Shown: positions 1-5,785, counted from the stretch's first letter. The stretch is DNA of 5,785 nucleotides from an uncultured Clostridia bacterium (GCA_945868935.1 CAMBNE010000080.1:1-5785), one strand, 5' to 3'. The notes: generated by a model from the letters alone, not told the origin. Translations and numbers: made by a program.

Positions 1-181
1 TCTGCGTAGGAATCCTTGCGCCGTCATACTTGAACATATACTGAAAATCGGGCATTGAGGAGCTTGAAAGCTTGCCCGAATTTGCATTTTCACCGCATCC
101 CGAGCAAATTAACAAAGCAGAAATAATCATTAAAGCGAGTACTTTTTTGTGAATTGATAAAAATAATTCAATCCTTTTCAT
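1..181 (-). CDS. Putative lipoprotein, N-terminal part (runs off left edge)
   Basis: The first 60 residues of a minus-strand gene are visible; the rest lies beyond base 1. Translation from the ATG at 179-181 gives a basic start (MKRIEL), a second basic patch (HKK, residues 11-13), a hydrophobic core at about 14-26, and CSGC ending at Cys29. A Gly/Ser/Asn-rich stretch follows (GENANSGKLSSSS). This is the layout of a type II signal peptide: Cys29 would be lipidated and the protein held on the outer face of the membrane. The residue at -3 of the lipobox is Cys rather than the usual Leu, which is slightly atypical. The start is supported by AGGA at 192-195, ten bases before the ATG, and by a consensus promoter about 50 bases upstream. 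Too little of the mature part is present to name a family; the visible mature sequence (for example FKYDGARIP) is not recognised. Confidence 0.75.
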   Translation of the reverse strand, partial: MKRIELFLSIHKKVLALMIISALLICSGCGENANSGKLSSSSMPDFQYMFKYDGARIPTQ

Positions 182-230
182 ATTATTACATTCCTGACTT
201 TTGTTTATATTCATAAATATTTATAATTAA

Positions 231-258
231 ATTATACTTATATGCAATTTTTTGTCAA
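231..258 (-). promoter_or_regulatory. Consensus sigma-A promoter of the lipoprotein gene
   Basis: Read on the minus strand, TTGACA (253-258) is followed by a 16-base spacer and TATAAT (231-236). Both hexamers match the housekeeping consensus exactly; the spacer is one base below the ideal 17. Transcription would begin near base 224, giving a leader of about 40 bases before the ATG at 181, with the AGGA ribosome binding site inside it. The sequence suggests strong, largely unregulated expression. Confidence 0.75.
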
Positions 259-477
259 TCTATTTTATAATTTTTGTTAATTTCTCTTATTTATATATTT
301 TTTATTTCCAAGTAAAAATACATTCATATAGTAGAAAAATATAATTTATCTTGTATATACAGTACATTTGCTATAAAATATTTCATAGTTCAGTTTATTA
401 TCTCTACTCAACCGCCTTTTCTGCTTTCTATGAAGAATACAAAAATCTATAATCCTGACAAAGTACCTTTTACAACC

Positions 478-497
478 TCAAGCCGGACCGAGCTTGA
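478..497. promoter_or_regulatory. Candidate operator: inverted repeat over the SDR -35 box
   Basis: TCAAGC (478-483) and GCTTGA (492-497) form a perfect 6-bp inverted repeat around an 8-base spacer. The right arm shares four bases with the -35 hexamer at 494-499, so a protein bound here would compete with RNA polymerase. The local GC content is higher than that of the surrounding spacer. The arms are short and no regulator gene is adjacent, so this is a positional suggestion only. The outer bases (CCTCAAG on the left) recall MerR/SoxR-type half-sites, but the spacing does not fit that family. Confidence 0.3.
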
Positions 498-522
498 AAT
501 ATGCAGAAATATGTGATATAAT
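494..522 (+). promoter_or_regulatory. Extended -10 sigma-A promoter of the SDR gene
   Basis: TTGAAA (494-499), a 17-base spacer and TATAAT (517-522) form a near-consensus promoter. The TGA directly before the -10 box supplies the extended -10 TGn element (514-516). Transcription would start near base 529, leaving a leader of about 30 bases that contains GGAGG at 548-552, seven bases before the ATG at 560. Confidence 0.75.
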
Positions 523-559
523 TATTTATCAATAAAAATAAACAAACGGAGGTTTTTTT

Positions 560-1318
560 ATGAATAACTTAAACGGAAAGACTGCTGTCATCACAGGCGG
601 CAATTCGGGTGTAGGCGCTGCAACTGCTATGCTTTTTGCAAAAAGCGGTGCAAATGTTGTAATCAGTGCCCGCCGTCAGGCTGCGCTTGACGAGGTTGCA
701 GAGAAAATCAAAGCAGAGGGCGGCAATGTTCTCACAGTTCCCACCGATATTTCAAAGGACGAGGACTGTAAAAATCTTATGAAAGCCGCTGTGGACAAGT
801 TCGGCGGAATTGACGTTCTCGTAAACAATGCAGGCGTTCTTGACACAGGTCTTGCTCCTATTGACAAATTTGACGACGTTGAAATTCAGAAAATTGTTTC
901 AATCAATCAGATTGGTACAATGCAGTGTATTCGTGCGGCACTTGAATATATGAAAGAGGGCGCATCAATTGTAAACGTTGCTTCTGTTGCAGGCGTAAAC
1001 GGCGGCGGCGGTGCAGCTTATGTTTCGACAAAATCTGCAATTATCGGTATTACAAAGCACACTGCTTTACTTCTTGCAGACAAGTATATTCGCTGTAACG
1101 CAATTTGTCCGGGTACGATTGTTACACCTATGACAATGAGTATGAAGCCCGAAAATCTTGATATGCGTATGATGGGCGCAATGAATAAGCACGCTGACCT
1201 TAAAATCAAGCCCTGTATGGCTGAAGATGTTGCAAATATTATTGAATTTTTCGCATCAGACAGTTCAAAGGCTCTTACCGGTCAGGTTGTTGTAAGCGAC
1301 TTCGGCGCATCGCTTTAA
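560..1318 (+). CDS. Short-chain dehydrogenase/reductase (classical SDR, NADP-type)
   Basis: A complete 252-residue Rossmann-fold oxidoreductase of the classical SDR family, which is cytosolic and usually tetrameric. The nucleotide-binding glycine motif TGGNSGVG lies at residues 12-19. Arg38-Arg39 after the second strand suggest NADP(H) preference. TDIS is at 62-65 and NNAG at 89-92. The catalytic tetrad reads Asn116, Ser142, Tyr154 and Lys158 (YVSTK), and the PG motif of the substrate loop is at 184-185 in CPGTIVTP. The length is typical of the family. Features resemble FabG-like 3-oxoacyl reductases and sugar or steroid dehydrogenases; substrate cannot be read from sequence, so no symbol is given. 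The C-terminal DFGASL replaces the more usual DGG ending. The start is fixed by GGAGG seven bases upstream. It has its own promoter and terminator, so it appears monocistronic and has no pathway neighbours to hint at a substrate. Confidence 0.93.
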   Translation: MNNLNGKTAVITGGNSGVGAATAMLFAKSGANVVISARRQAALDEVAEKIKAEGGNVLTVPTDISKDEDCKNLMKAAVDKFGGIDVLVNNAGVLDTGLAPIDKFDDVEIQKIVSINQIGTMQCIRAALEYMKEGASIVNVASVAGVNGGGGAAYVSTKSAIIGITKHTALLLADKYIRCNAICPGTIVTPMTMSMKPENLDMRMMGAMNKHADLKIKPCMAEDVANIIEFFASDSSKALTGQVVVSDFGASL

Positions 1319-1344
1319 TTTTCAGACAACGCATAGTAATTAAT

Positions 1345-1384
1345 CAAAAGGATATATCCGAAACGGATATATCCTTTTGTTTTT
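1345..1384 (+). terminator. Rho-independent terminator after the SDR gene, shared with the convergent VWA gene
   Basis: CAAAAGGATATATCCG (1345-1360) and its exact complement (1364-1379) make a perfect 16-bp stem around an AAA loop, followed by TTTTT (1380-1384). It begins 26 bases after the SDR stop codon. The oppositely directed VWA gene ends at 1419, so its transcripts would cross the same hairpin. On that strand the stem is followed by ATTAATTA rather than a clean T-run, so termination there may be weaker. Each arm also contains the self-palindrome GGATATATCC (1350-1359 and 1365-1374). Confidence 0.85.
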
Positions 1385-1418
1385 GGAATATTGATGTTAC
1401 AATTTGATTAGCTAATAA

Positions 1419-4400
1419 TTATTTTTCTTTTCTTCTTTTGCGATAGCTGACAGTACCGTAAAGCGTTATTCCGCTGACAATCAGCGATGCAAGCAGGTAA
1501 TAGTAATTTCTGTCGTCGCCCGTCTGAATTGCACCGACAGTTTTTACAGTTCCGGTATTTCCGCAATTATTTGATGTACCGGAATGGTTGTTATTCTTTG
1601 GCTCATCAGGTGTACTCGGAACACACGGAATTATCGGTTTGCTCGGCTCGGTTGTACAAATCGGCTCTGTCGGCTTTGTAGGCTCAGTTGGCTTTGTCGG
1701 CTCAGTCGTACAAATCGGTTCTGTTGTCGGCTCGGTTGGTTCTGTCGTGCAAATCGGCTCCGTTGTCGGTTCGGTTGGTTCTGTCGTGCAAATCGGCTCT
1801 GTCGTCGGCTCGGTTGGCTCGGTTGTGCAAATCGGATCCGTTGTCGGCTCGGTAGGTTTAGTCGTGCAAATCGGCTCCGTTGTCGGCTCGGTTGGCTCAG
1901 TCGTGCAAATCGGCTCAGTCGTCGGCTTGATTGGCTCGGTCGTGCAAATCGGCTCTGTTGTCGGCTCGGTTGGCTCGGTTGTGCAAATCGGCTCTGTTGT
2001 CGGCTCGGTTGGTTCTGTCGTGCAAATCGGCTCAGTTGTCGGCTTTGTCGGCTCAGTCGTGCAAATCGGCTCTGTTGTCGGCTCGGTTGGCCTTGTCGGC
2101 TCTACATACTTATCTTGCATTGTCAGCTTGCCGTTGTTGCCGAGTGTGGAGCAGATACTGAATCCCTCATCTGAACGATAATTGACAAAAGTTGCATTGG
2201 AGTATTTCAGCGTACCTGTTTTGTTTTCGGACTTTTCTGTATTGCTGTCAGGATTTACATTTGCAGTTCCCGATGGGATATACCACGTACCGTCGTCCTT
2301 CTGCTTTGCAGATTTGAGTGCCTGTTCTGACAAGGCTTTGTATACGGTTTTTGACTGTGCCGAGCCGTCGTTGTTTTCGTAAACTGTGCTGGCACAATAA
2401 TATTTTCCGTATGAATCCATATCGCCCTTTAACAACGTACCCTTATCGTCTGAATAAACGGGAGAGTCTTCAAGGCAGTAGAACTTTGGGTTCTGCTTTG
2501 ACGGAGTAAAGTCGGAGATTGTGTTTACCTTGTCAAAGCCTGTGCTGTTGTCAGCCTCATACTTATTTGTATAGAAGTTTACCGAGCCGTCAGAGTTGGT
2601 GTTCTTTGCGAGGTAACTTTCGGAAACATTATCCCTGATTGTCTGCTCGTTGATTTCTTCTTTCAGACCGACTCCGTACACAAGGCGGACAGGCTCCTCA
2701 GCACCCGAAATTACGAGGTCGGAAATCTCATTATTTTTATCAAGAGTTACGTTGTACGAAACAAGAGGAAGCAATGCCGCAGGAACGGAAAAGCTGACTG
2801 TCTGCTCACCGCTTGCAAGGCTTTCCTTTACCTGAACAATTGCATATCTCATATCGGAAGTAGATACGCCCTGCTCTGCACCTACACTGCCGCTGTAAAG
2901 GTATGATTTTACGATATATGCAGGCTGTGTTTCATCAAAGGACTGCTCTGCTCCGTCATACCGGAATCCGAGGAACTCACCCTGAGCATTTGCATACCAG
3001 CTGATATAGTTGCTGAATTCCGTGTCACTGCTGTAGCTGATTTGATTGTGTTCATAAGCACTGCTTAAAAGTGATTTTGCCGTTTCAATATCCTTGAGTC
3101 CAAGTTGTGACTGAACAGCATACGCTGTTTCATTACTGACAGAAAAATTCTTTGCAAGCTCCGCTCCCGAATAAAGAGTGTTATTGAGCAAAATTCCCTT
3201 AACATCGGTTACTTCCATATATTCACCGATTCGGTCGGTGAAAGTAACGTAACCCGAAGTGTTTTCTGAATCAGTTACATAAGTTGGGAAGTAATGCGAC
3301 TTAAGCTGAATTGCTTCCACAATTTCTGCAAATGCTTTTTTCAGGTCAGCCGCTTTATCCTTTGAAGAAGAGTCAACTTTAAAATATCCGTCAACATAAT
3401 TTTGTTCAAGCGTTTGTGAAATTTTGGTTACGGTATAGGATGACTGTCCCATTGTACCGCTCGTAACGGTTATTTTTTCTCCTGTGTTAGCCGAGTTGTA
3501 TTTCTTCCACAGGTCATTAATTTCCTTAGATGAATTTGAGGGGTCGAGAACACTTACAGCTACGCTGTCACTGCCAACACCAAGACCGAGTGTGTAGAAC
3601 AGACAATCACTGTTGTACTTTTCCTTAATCTGCTGTTTGGCATATGCGGAGCTCAGCTGACTGACAAAGCCCAGAGCGGTATTTGTACTGCTGCCTGTTC
3701 CGATATTGTACTGATTCGGCTTTGTAAAATCGGTACTGCCCAGAGTCGGAGCGCCGTCGGACATCAGCACCATAACAGGCTTTCGCTGTAATGTGCTAAG
3801 CTCAGGGTCATCAACCGTAGTCGTGTTGCTTTTGGCAGTAAACTGCTTCATTGCGAGAATAACGCCCTTCTGAATATAGGTAGCACCCACAACCTCTTTG
3901 CTTACCGACTTCGGTTTTTCATCTGTGCTTTCAACCTTAACGTCGGAATCAATGCTCACTGTTTCGGTTGTGTAGGGATGTTTTCCACCGCTTGTTGTTA
4001 CGGTGTAGCTGAGGTATTTGCCGTCTGACGCTGTGGTGTATCGGTCAAGCGGCAGGGCAAGTACAGCGTCGTCAGTTGACCCTCCTGAGCTTGCTCCCGA
4101 ATAGAGCACAACGCCTATTCGGCTGTATTTGTTGCTTGAAAGGAGATCTGCGATGCTGTCGTTTGCGGCATCTACCATTTCTTCGGCAAGGTCATTGTGC
4201 CCTTCGTCATCGTTCATTGAGCCGGATACGTCGAGAATAAGCATTGTATCGGTGGGCGTATTTGAAATGACCTTTACCGATTTATTGGAGGCAATTGCAG
4301 ACAAGGCTACAAGGAAATCGTCGTTGCTGTTCATAGCAATTCCCGAACTGCCAAATGCTGATGAATCGGTCAGAACGGTTTTATCTGTCCACACACTTCC

Positions 4401-4595
4401 CTCATTTTCGGTAGATTTTATATCAGACCCGAAGTAATTTTTCCATTCATTCATTGTTGAGTAATCGGAAATACGTGTAACGTCAGTTTCCTCTGCCGCA
4501 ACGCTGTTTGCAAACAACGTACAGCAGGACATCAGCATTGTGACGCAAATCAGAATGCTTGTAAATCTTTTTGCTCTTTTAAATTGTGTAATCAT
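1419..4595 (-). CDS. Secreted VWA-domain surface protein with Cys-containing Pro/Thr repeat stalk
   Basis: A complete 1058-residue cell-surface protein. Residues 1-34 form a Sec signal peptide (basic FKRAKR, hydrophobic core, likely cleavage after VAA at 34). SVWTDKTV at 67-74 and DFLVALSA at 93-100 precede a von Willebrand factor A domain, as I recall from other clostridial VWA adhesins. The MIDAS metal site is complete: Asp122, Ser124 and Ser126 (DVSGS), Thr239 and Asp280 (MSDGAP). The gap from the first motif to Thr239 (113 residues) is longer than in typical VWA domains, implying an insertion at about 182-235. Residues about 430-830 are not recognised. Residues 832-987 are Pro/Thr/Glu repeats, then a linker, AIQTGD at 1022-1027, a membrane segment at about 1031-1051 and the tail RKRRKEK. 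The likely role is metal-dependent adhesion to a host or matrix ligand; the ligand is unknown. The ATG at 4595 has only a weak AAAAGG nine bases upstream but directly precedes a good signal peptide. The gene stands alone between terminators. Confidence 0.9.
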   Translation of the reverse strand: MITQFKRAKRFTSILICVTMLMSCCTLFANSVAAEETDVTRISDYSTMNEWKNYFGSDIKSTENEGSVWTDKTVLTDSSAFGSSGIAMNSNDDFLVALSAIASNKSVKVISNTPTDTMLILDVSGSMNDDEGHNDLAEEMVDAANDSIADLLSSNKYSRIGVVLYSGASSGGSTDDAVLALPLDRYTTASDGKYLSYTVTTSGGKHPYTTETVSIDSDVKVESTDEKPKSVSKEVVGATYIQKGVILAMKQFTAKSNTTTVDDPELSTLQRKPVMVLMSDGAPTLGSTDFTKPNQYNIGTGSSTNTALGFVSQLSSAYAKQQIKEKYNSDCLFYTLGLGVGSDSVAVSVLDPSNSSKEINDLWKKYNSANTGEKITVTSGTMGQSSYTVTKISQTLEQNYVDGYFKVDSSSKDKAADLKKAFAEIVEAIQLKSHYFPTYVTDSENTSGYVTFTDRIGEYMEVTDVKGILLNNTLYSGAELAKNFSVSNETAYAVQSQLGLKDIETAKSLLSSAYEHNQISYSSDTEFSNYISWYANAQGEFLGFRYDGAEQSFDETQPAYIVKSYLYSGSVGAEQGVSTSDMRYAIVQVKESLASGEQTVSFSVPAALLPLVSYNVTLDKNNEISDLVISGAEEPVRLVYGVGLKEEINEQTIRDNVSESYLAKNTNSDGSVNFYTNKYEADNSTGFDKVNTISDFTPSKQNPKFYCLEDSPVYSDDKGTLLKGDMDSYGKYYCASTVYENNDGSAQSKTVYKALSEQALKSAKQKDDGTWYIPSGTANVNPDSNTEKSENKTGTLKYSNATFVNYRSDEGFSICSTLGNNGKLTMQDKYVEPTRPTEPTTEPICTTEPTKPTTEPICTTEPTEPTTEPICTTEPTEPTTEPICTTEPIKPTTEPICTTEPTEPTTEPICTTKPTEPTTDPICTTEPTEPTTEPICTTEPTEPTTEPICTTEPTEPTTEPICTTEPTKPTEPTKPTEPICTTEPSKPIIPCVPSTPDEPKNNNHSGTSNNCGNTGTVKTVGAIQTGDDRNYYYLLASLIVSGITLYGTVSYRKRRKEK
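1422..1532 (-). other. C-terminal wall-sorting-like region of the VWA protein
   Basis: The last 37 codons encode AIQTGD (residues 1022-1027), a hydrophobic span at about 1031-1051, and the basic end RKRRKEK. The order motif, membrane segment, positive tail is that of sortase substrates. The motif keeps the Thr-Gly cleavage pair and a following Asp, but lacks the proline of LPxTG; Ile occupies that position. It may be a substrate of a sortase with a different specificity, or the protein may simply stay anchored through its membrane segment. No sortase gene is in the window. Confidence 0.65.
1635..2102 (-). repeat. 39-bp coding tandem repeat (13-residue PT/E repeat with one Cys each)
   Basis: The tract encodes residues 832-987 of the VWA protein. 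The consensus unit is PTEPTTEPICTTE (13 residues, 39 bases). Eleven PICTT units occur. Ten are in exact 39-base register, with Cys at residues 845, 858, 871, 884, 897, 910, 923, 936, 949 and 962. The eleventh follows after an expanded 18-residue spacing (Cys980). Most differences between units are synonymous (GAA/GAG, CCA/CCG, ACA/ACG/ACC); coding changes are few, such as Glu to Lys, Glu to Asp and Thr to Ile. Because the period is a multiple of three and stops are absent, long spurious open frames appear on the opposite strand. Pro/Thr-rich tracts of this kind usually form an extended stalk through the cell wall and can be O-glycosylated. Confidence 0.95.
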
Positions 4596-4882
4596 TCAGT
4601 CAAACCTTTTTTAAAAAATTTCGCTTTCCGGAAGCAATTTATAAGACACTGTTCACCCTTTTGAGTGAGCAGATATCATACACAACTTTTATTATTATAT
4701 TTATTTAGGGCAAAAATATTTCCTGTGATTCCCAACAAACTGCAGTACTGCAAGACAAAACATTTTATAGTTTATTTATAAATAAGCTTTATTAAACTAC
4801 AGATAATTACAATATAGAACAGAAAAACAAAAATAGCACTAAAAAAATAAGCCACGAGAAAATTCGTGGCTTTTGTGATTTA
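4596..4882. promoter_or_regulatory. Spacer between sbcC and the VWA gene; VWA upstream region
   Basis: This AT-rich spacer must hold the VWA promoter, because the upstream sbcC gene has its own terminator, but no clear promoter is visible. On the minus strand a TATAAT lies at 4694-4699 with no acceptable -35 box 16-18 bases above it. TATAAA near 4641 and TATGAT at 4675-4680 are equally unsupported. A perfect 12-bp palindrome, TGCAGTACTGCA, lies at 4741-4752, above the candidate -10 boxes, and could be an activator site, though one such palindrome is expected by chance in a window this size. A small imperfect hairpin around TTCCGGAA lies in the presumed leader. The weak ribosome binding site and missing -35 box suggest regulated rather than constitutive expression. 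Confidence 0.35.
4841..4872 (-). terminator. Rho-independent terminator of sbcC
   Basis: On the minus strand a 9-bp stem, AAGCCACGA (4864-4872) with TCGTGGCTT (4849-4857), closes a six-base loop and is followed by A and then seven T (4841-4847). It begins 10 bases after the sbcC stop codon. The T-run on this side makes it a strong leftward terminator and separates sbcC from the VWA gene downstream. Confidence 0.88.
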
Positions 4883-5368
4883 TTATGTCACTATCTTTAC
4901 CCTGCTGCCGCCGAGCTTGTCTTTGGTGACAATTATCTGCTTGTCGATTCTCTCCTTGAGCTCATTGACGTGGGAGATTATTCCCACAAGACGGTTGCCC
5001 TCGGTAAGACCTTTCAGCGCATTCATAGCCTGATTCAGCGATTCATCGTCGAGCGAACCGAAACCCTCGTCAACAAACATTGAGTCAAGCCTGATGCCGC
5101 CTGCCGAAGCCTGAATTTCATCTGAAAGTCCGAGTGCAAGCGACAGCGAAGCCTTGAATGACTCACCGCCCGAAAGTGATTTTACACTCCTCTGCGTGCC
5201 GTTATAGTGGTCGATTACGTCCAAGCTGAGTCCCTCGCTTGACCTCAGACTTTCCGCTGTCTGACTGCGCTTAAGCTCATACTGACCGCCCGACATAATC
5301 ATAAAACGTGTGTTTGCCCTTTCGATTATTCTGTCGAAATAGGTCATCTGGATATAGGTTTCAAGCAT
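4883..5368 (-). CDS. SbcC C-terminal ATPase fragment (possible reinitiated ORF)
   Basis: This is the longest ATG-started frame below the sbcC nonsense codon: 161 residues. It keeps every C-terminal ATPase element: the ABC signature LSGGE at residues 65-69 within SLSGGESF, Walker B ending in Asp100-Glu101 (MFVDEG), the D-loop GSLDDE at 104-109, and the H-loop His133 in ISHV. It lacks Walker A, the hook and the coiled coils, so it could not form a normal ATPase alone; it would need to pair with the N-terminal fragment. The start has only a purine-rich stretch (GGAAAAGAAAAG) upstream, part of the native sbcC coding sequence, and the true family sequence extends in frame to at least 5437. Independent translation is therefore doubtful; it is best read as the tail of the interrupted gene. 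Confidence 0.6.
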   Translation of the reverse strand: MLETYIQMTYFDRIIERANTRFMIMSGGQYELKRSQTAESLRSSEGLSLDVIDHYNGTQRSVKSLSGGESFKASLSLALGLSDEIQASAGGIRLDSMFVDEGFGSLDDESLNQAMNALKGLTEGNRLVGIISHVNELKERIDKQIIVTKDKLGGSRVKIVT

Positions 5369-5785
5369 AATCTTTTCTTTTCCGTTAATATGTCCGTTTG
5401 CAGTGTCACTAAGCGAGCAGATAAGTGACTCAATTTTTTAAAGCATTTTGATTTCGTCAGTCTTTTTCTTTATGTTTTCAAGCGCAGAACGATTTGACAT
5501 AAGACGTGTAAGAACCTCTGTTTTTATCTCTGTTTTGGCTTGCTTTTGTGAATTCAGAATATTCTTCTTTTCTGTTACTTCTTCGGCATTGACTTTCTCA
5601 CTGCTTTCAAGCTGTTTTTTAAGCTGTTCCTCCCTTGCCTTTAATGCTATAATATCCTTTTCGCAGGAAATGTAGACATTTTGTGCGTTTTCAAAGGACT
5701 TTTTAAGAATTTCAGCCTTGCTCTCAAGCTCACAAATCTTCGTCTCAGCCGCATTGTTGTCGGCTAAGCAAAGACTGCTTTTCGG
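4883..5785 (-). pseudogene. sbcC: sbcC, C-terminal part, interrupted by an in-frame TAA (5438-5440)
   Basis: SbcC is the large SMC/Rad50-like ATPase of the SbcCD complex, which opens and cuts DNA hairpins and processes double-strand ends with the nuclease SbcD. The minus-strand frame is open from the right edge down to the stop at 4883 except for one TAA at 5438-5440. The 115 codons above it encode a charged coiled-coil arm (for example KAREEQLKKQL and KKTDEIKML). The 184 codons below begin KIESLICSLSDTANG, the conserved entry into the C-terminal ATPase half, and continue in the same frame. No frameshift is needed: one base change restores the gene. The stop removes signature motif, Walker B and H-loop from the main product, so full-length SbcC would not be made. 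Recent inactivation, a sequencing error, or rare readthrough are all possible. The N-terminal half and sbcD would lie to the right. Confidence 0.85.

Larger units (their letters stand above)
182..559. other. AT-rich divergent intergenic region
   Basis: This 378-base stretch separates two divergent genes and holds no convincing coding sequence. It carries the leftward promoter of the lipoprotein gene (231-258), the rightward promoter of the SDR gene (494-522), an inverted repeat over the rightward -35 box (478-497), and the SDR ribosome binding site GGAGG at 548-552. A second, weaker rightward candidate is TTGTAT at 351-356 with TGC-TATAAA at 369-377; its spacer of 15 is short. A 10-bp palindrome TGTATATACA lies at 352-361, but short palindromes are common in such AT-rich DNA. 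Nothing else in about 260-440 shows recognisable structure. Confidence 0.6.

Noticed and set aside
448..453. TATAAT as an additional rightward -10 box.
   Set aside because: No acceptable -35 hexamer lies 16-18 bases upstream, and the promoter at 494-522 is far better.
1711..2100. A regular 39-base repeat array that could suggest CRISPR.
   Set aside because: Units are directly abutting with no unique spacers, and they translate in frame as part of the VWA protein.
1584..2181. Two overlapping plus-strand open frames of 196 and 197 residues, one rich in Arg/Cys/Leu and one in Gly/Ser/Val.
   Set aside because: They lie antisense to the 39-base coding repeat. A period divisible by three with no stop keeps all such frames open. 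They have no ribosome binding site, and substitutions between units are synonymous in the minus-strand frame.
4521..4595. A lipobox in the VWA signal peptide (LMSC, Cys24).
   Set aside because: Met at -2 is unusual, a good type I cleavage site (VAA at 32-34) follows, and the protein already has a C-terminal anchor.
5438..5440. Stop codon reassignment, selenocysteine or programmed frameshifting to explain the sbcC interruption.
   Set aside because: The stop is TAA, which also ends the SDR, VWA and sbcC genes, so it is not reassigned. Selenocysteine uses TGA. The frame is the same on both sides, so a frameshift near the CTTTAAAAAATT run would not restore it.
5448..5675. Plus-strand open frame of 75 residues rich in Phe and Ser.
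   Set aside because: It is the antisense of the Lys/Glu-rich sbcC coiled coil, which mirrors into Phe/Leu/Ser codons. It has no ribosome binding site.

Overview
The window looks like chromosomal DNA of a low-GC Gram-positive anaerobe, most likely a gut clostridium (Ruminococcus or Oscillospiraceae-like). This is an inference from AT-rich intergenic DNA, purine-rich Shine-Dalgarno sites, consensus sigma-A promoters, a lipoprotein signal, and a large VWA surface protein with a Gram-positive-type C-terminal anchor. TAA ends the SDR, VWA and sbcC genes, so the standard bacterial code applies.

Layout from left to right. (1) Bases 1-181, minus strand: start of a lipoprotein gene of unknown function that runs off the left edge, with a consensus promoter behind it. 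(2) Bases 182-559: AT-rich divergent intergenic region carrying that leftward promoter and a strong rightward extended -10 promoter. A 6-bp inverted repeat overlaps the rightward -35 box. (3) Bases 560-1318, plus strand: a complete single-gene unit for a short-chain dehydrogenase/reductase, ended by a perfect 16-bp hairpin at 1345-1384. (4) Bases 1419-4595, minus strand: a 1058-residue secreted VWA-domain surface protein. It has an intact MIDAS metal site, a Pro/Thr/Glu tract whose 13-residue repeats each hold one cysteine, and an atypical sorting-type C-terminus. (5) Bases 4596-4882: a spacer with the sbcC terminator and the poorly defined upstream region of the VWA gene. (6) Bases 4883-5785, minus strand: the C-terminal part of sbcC, a DNA-repair ATPase/nuclease subunit. 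A single in-frame TAA at 5438-5440 interrupts it, and the reading frame is open on both sides.

No shared pathway links these genes. The lipoprotein and SDR genes are divergent, the SDR and VWA genes converge on one hairpin, and sbcC is separated from the VWA gene by its own terminator. They appear to be four independent transcription units. The two points most worth attention are the cysteine-per-repeat stalk of the VWA protein and the nonsense codon in sbcC. I see no CRISPR array, insertion sequence, tRNA, rRNA or clearly new multi-gene system.
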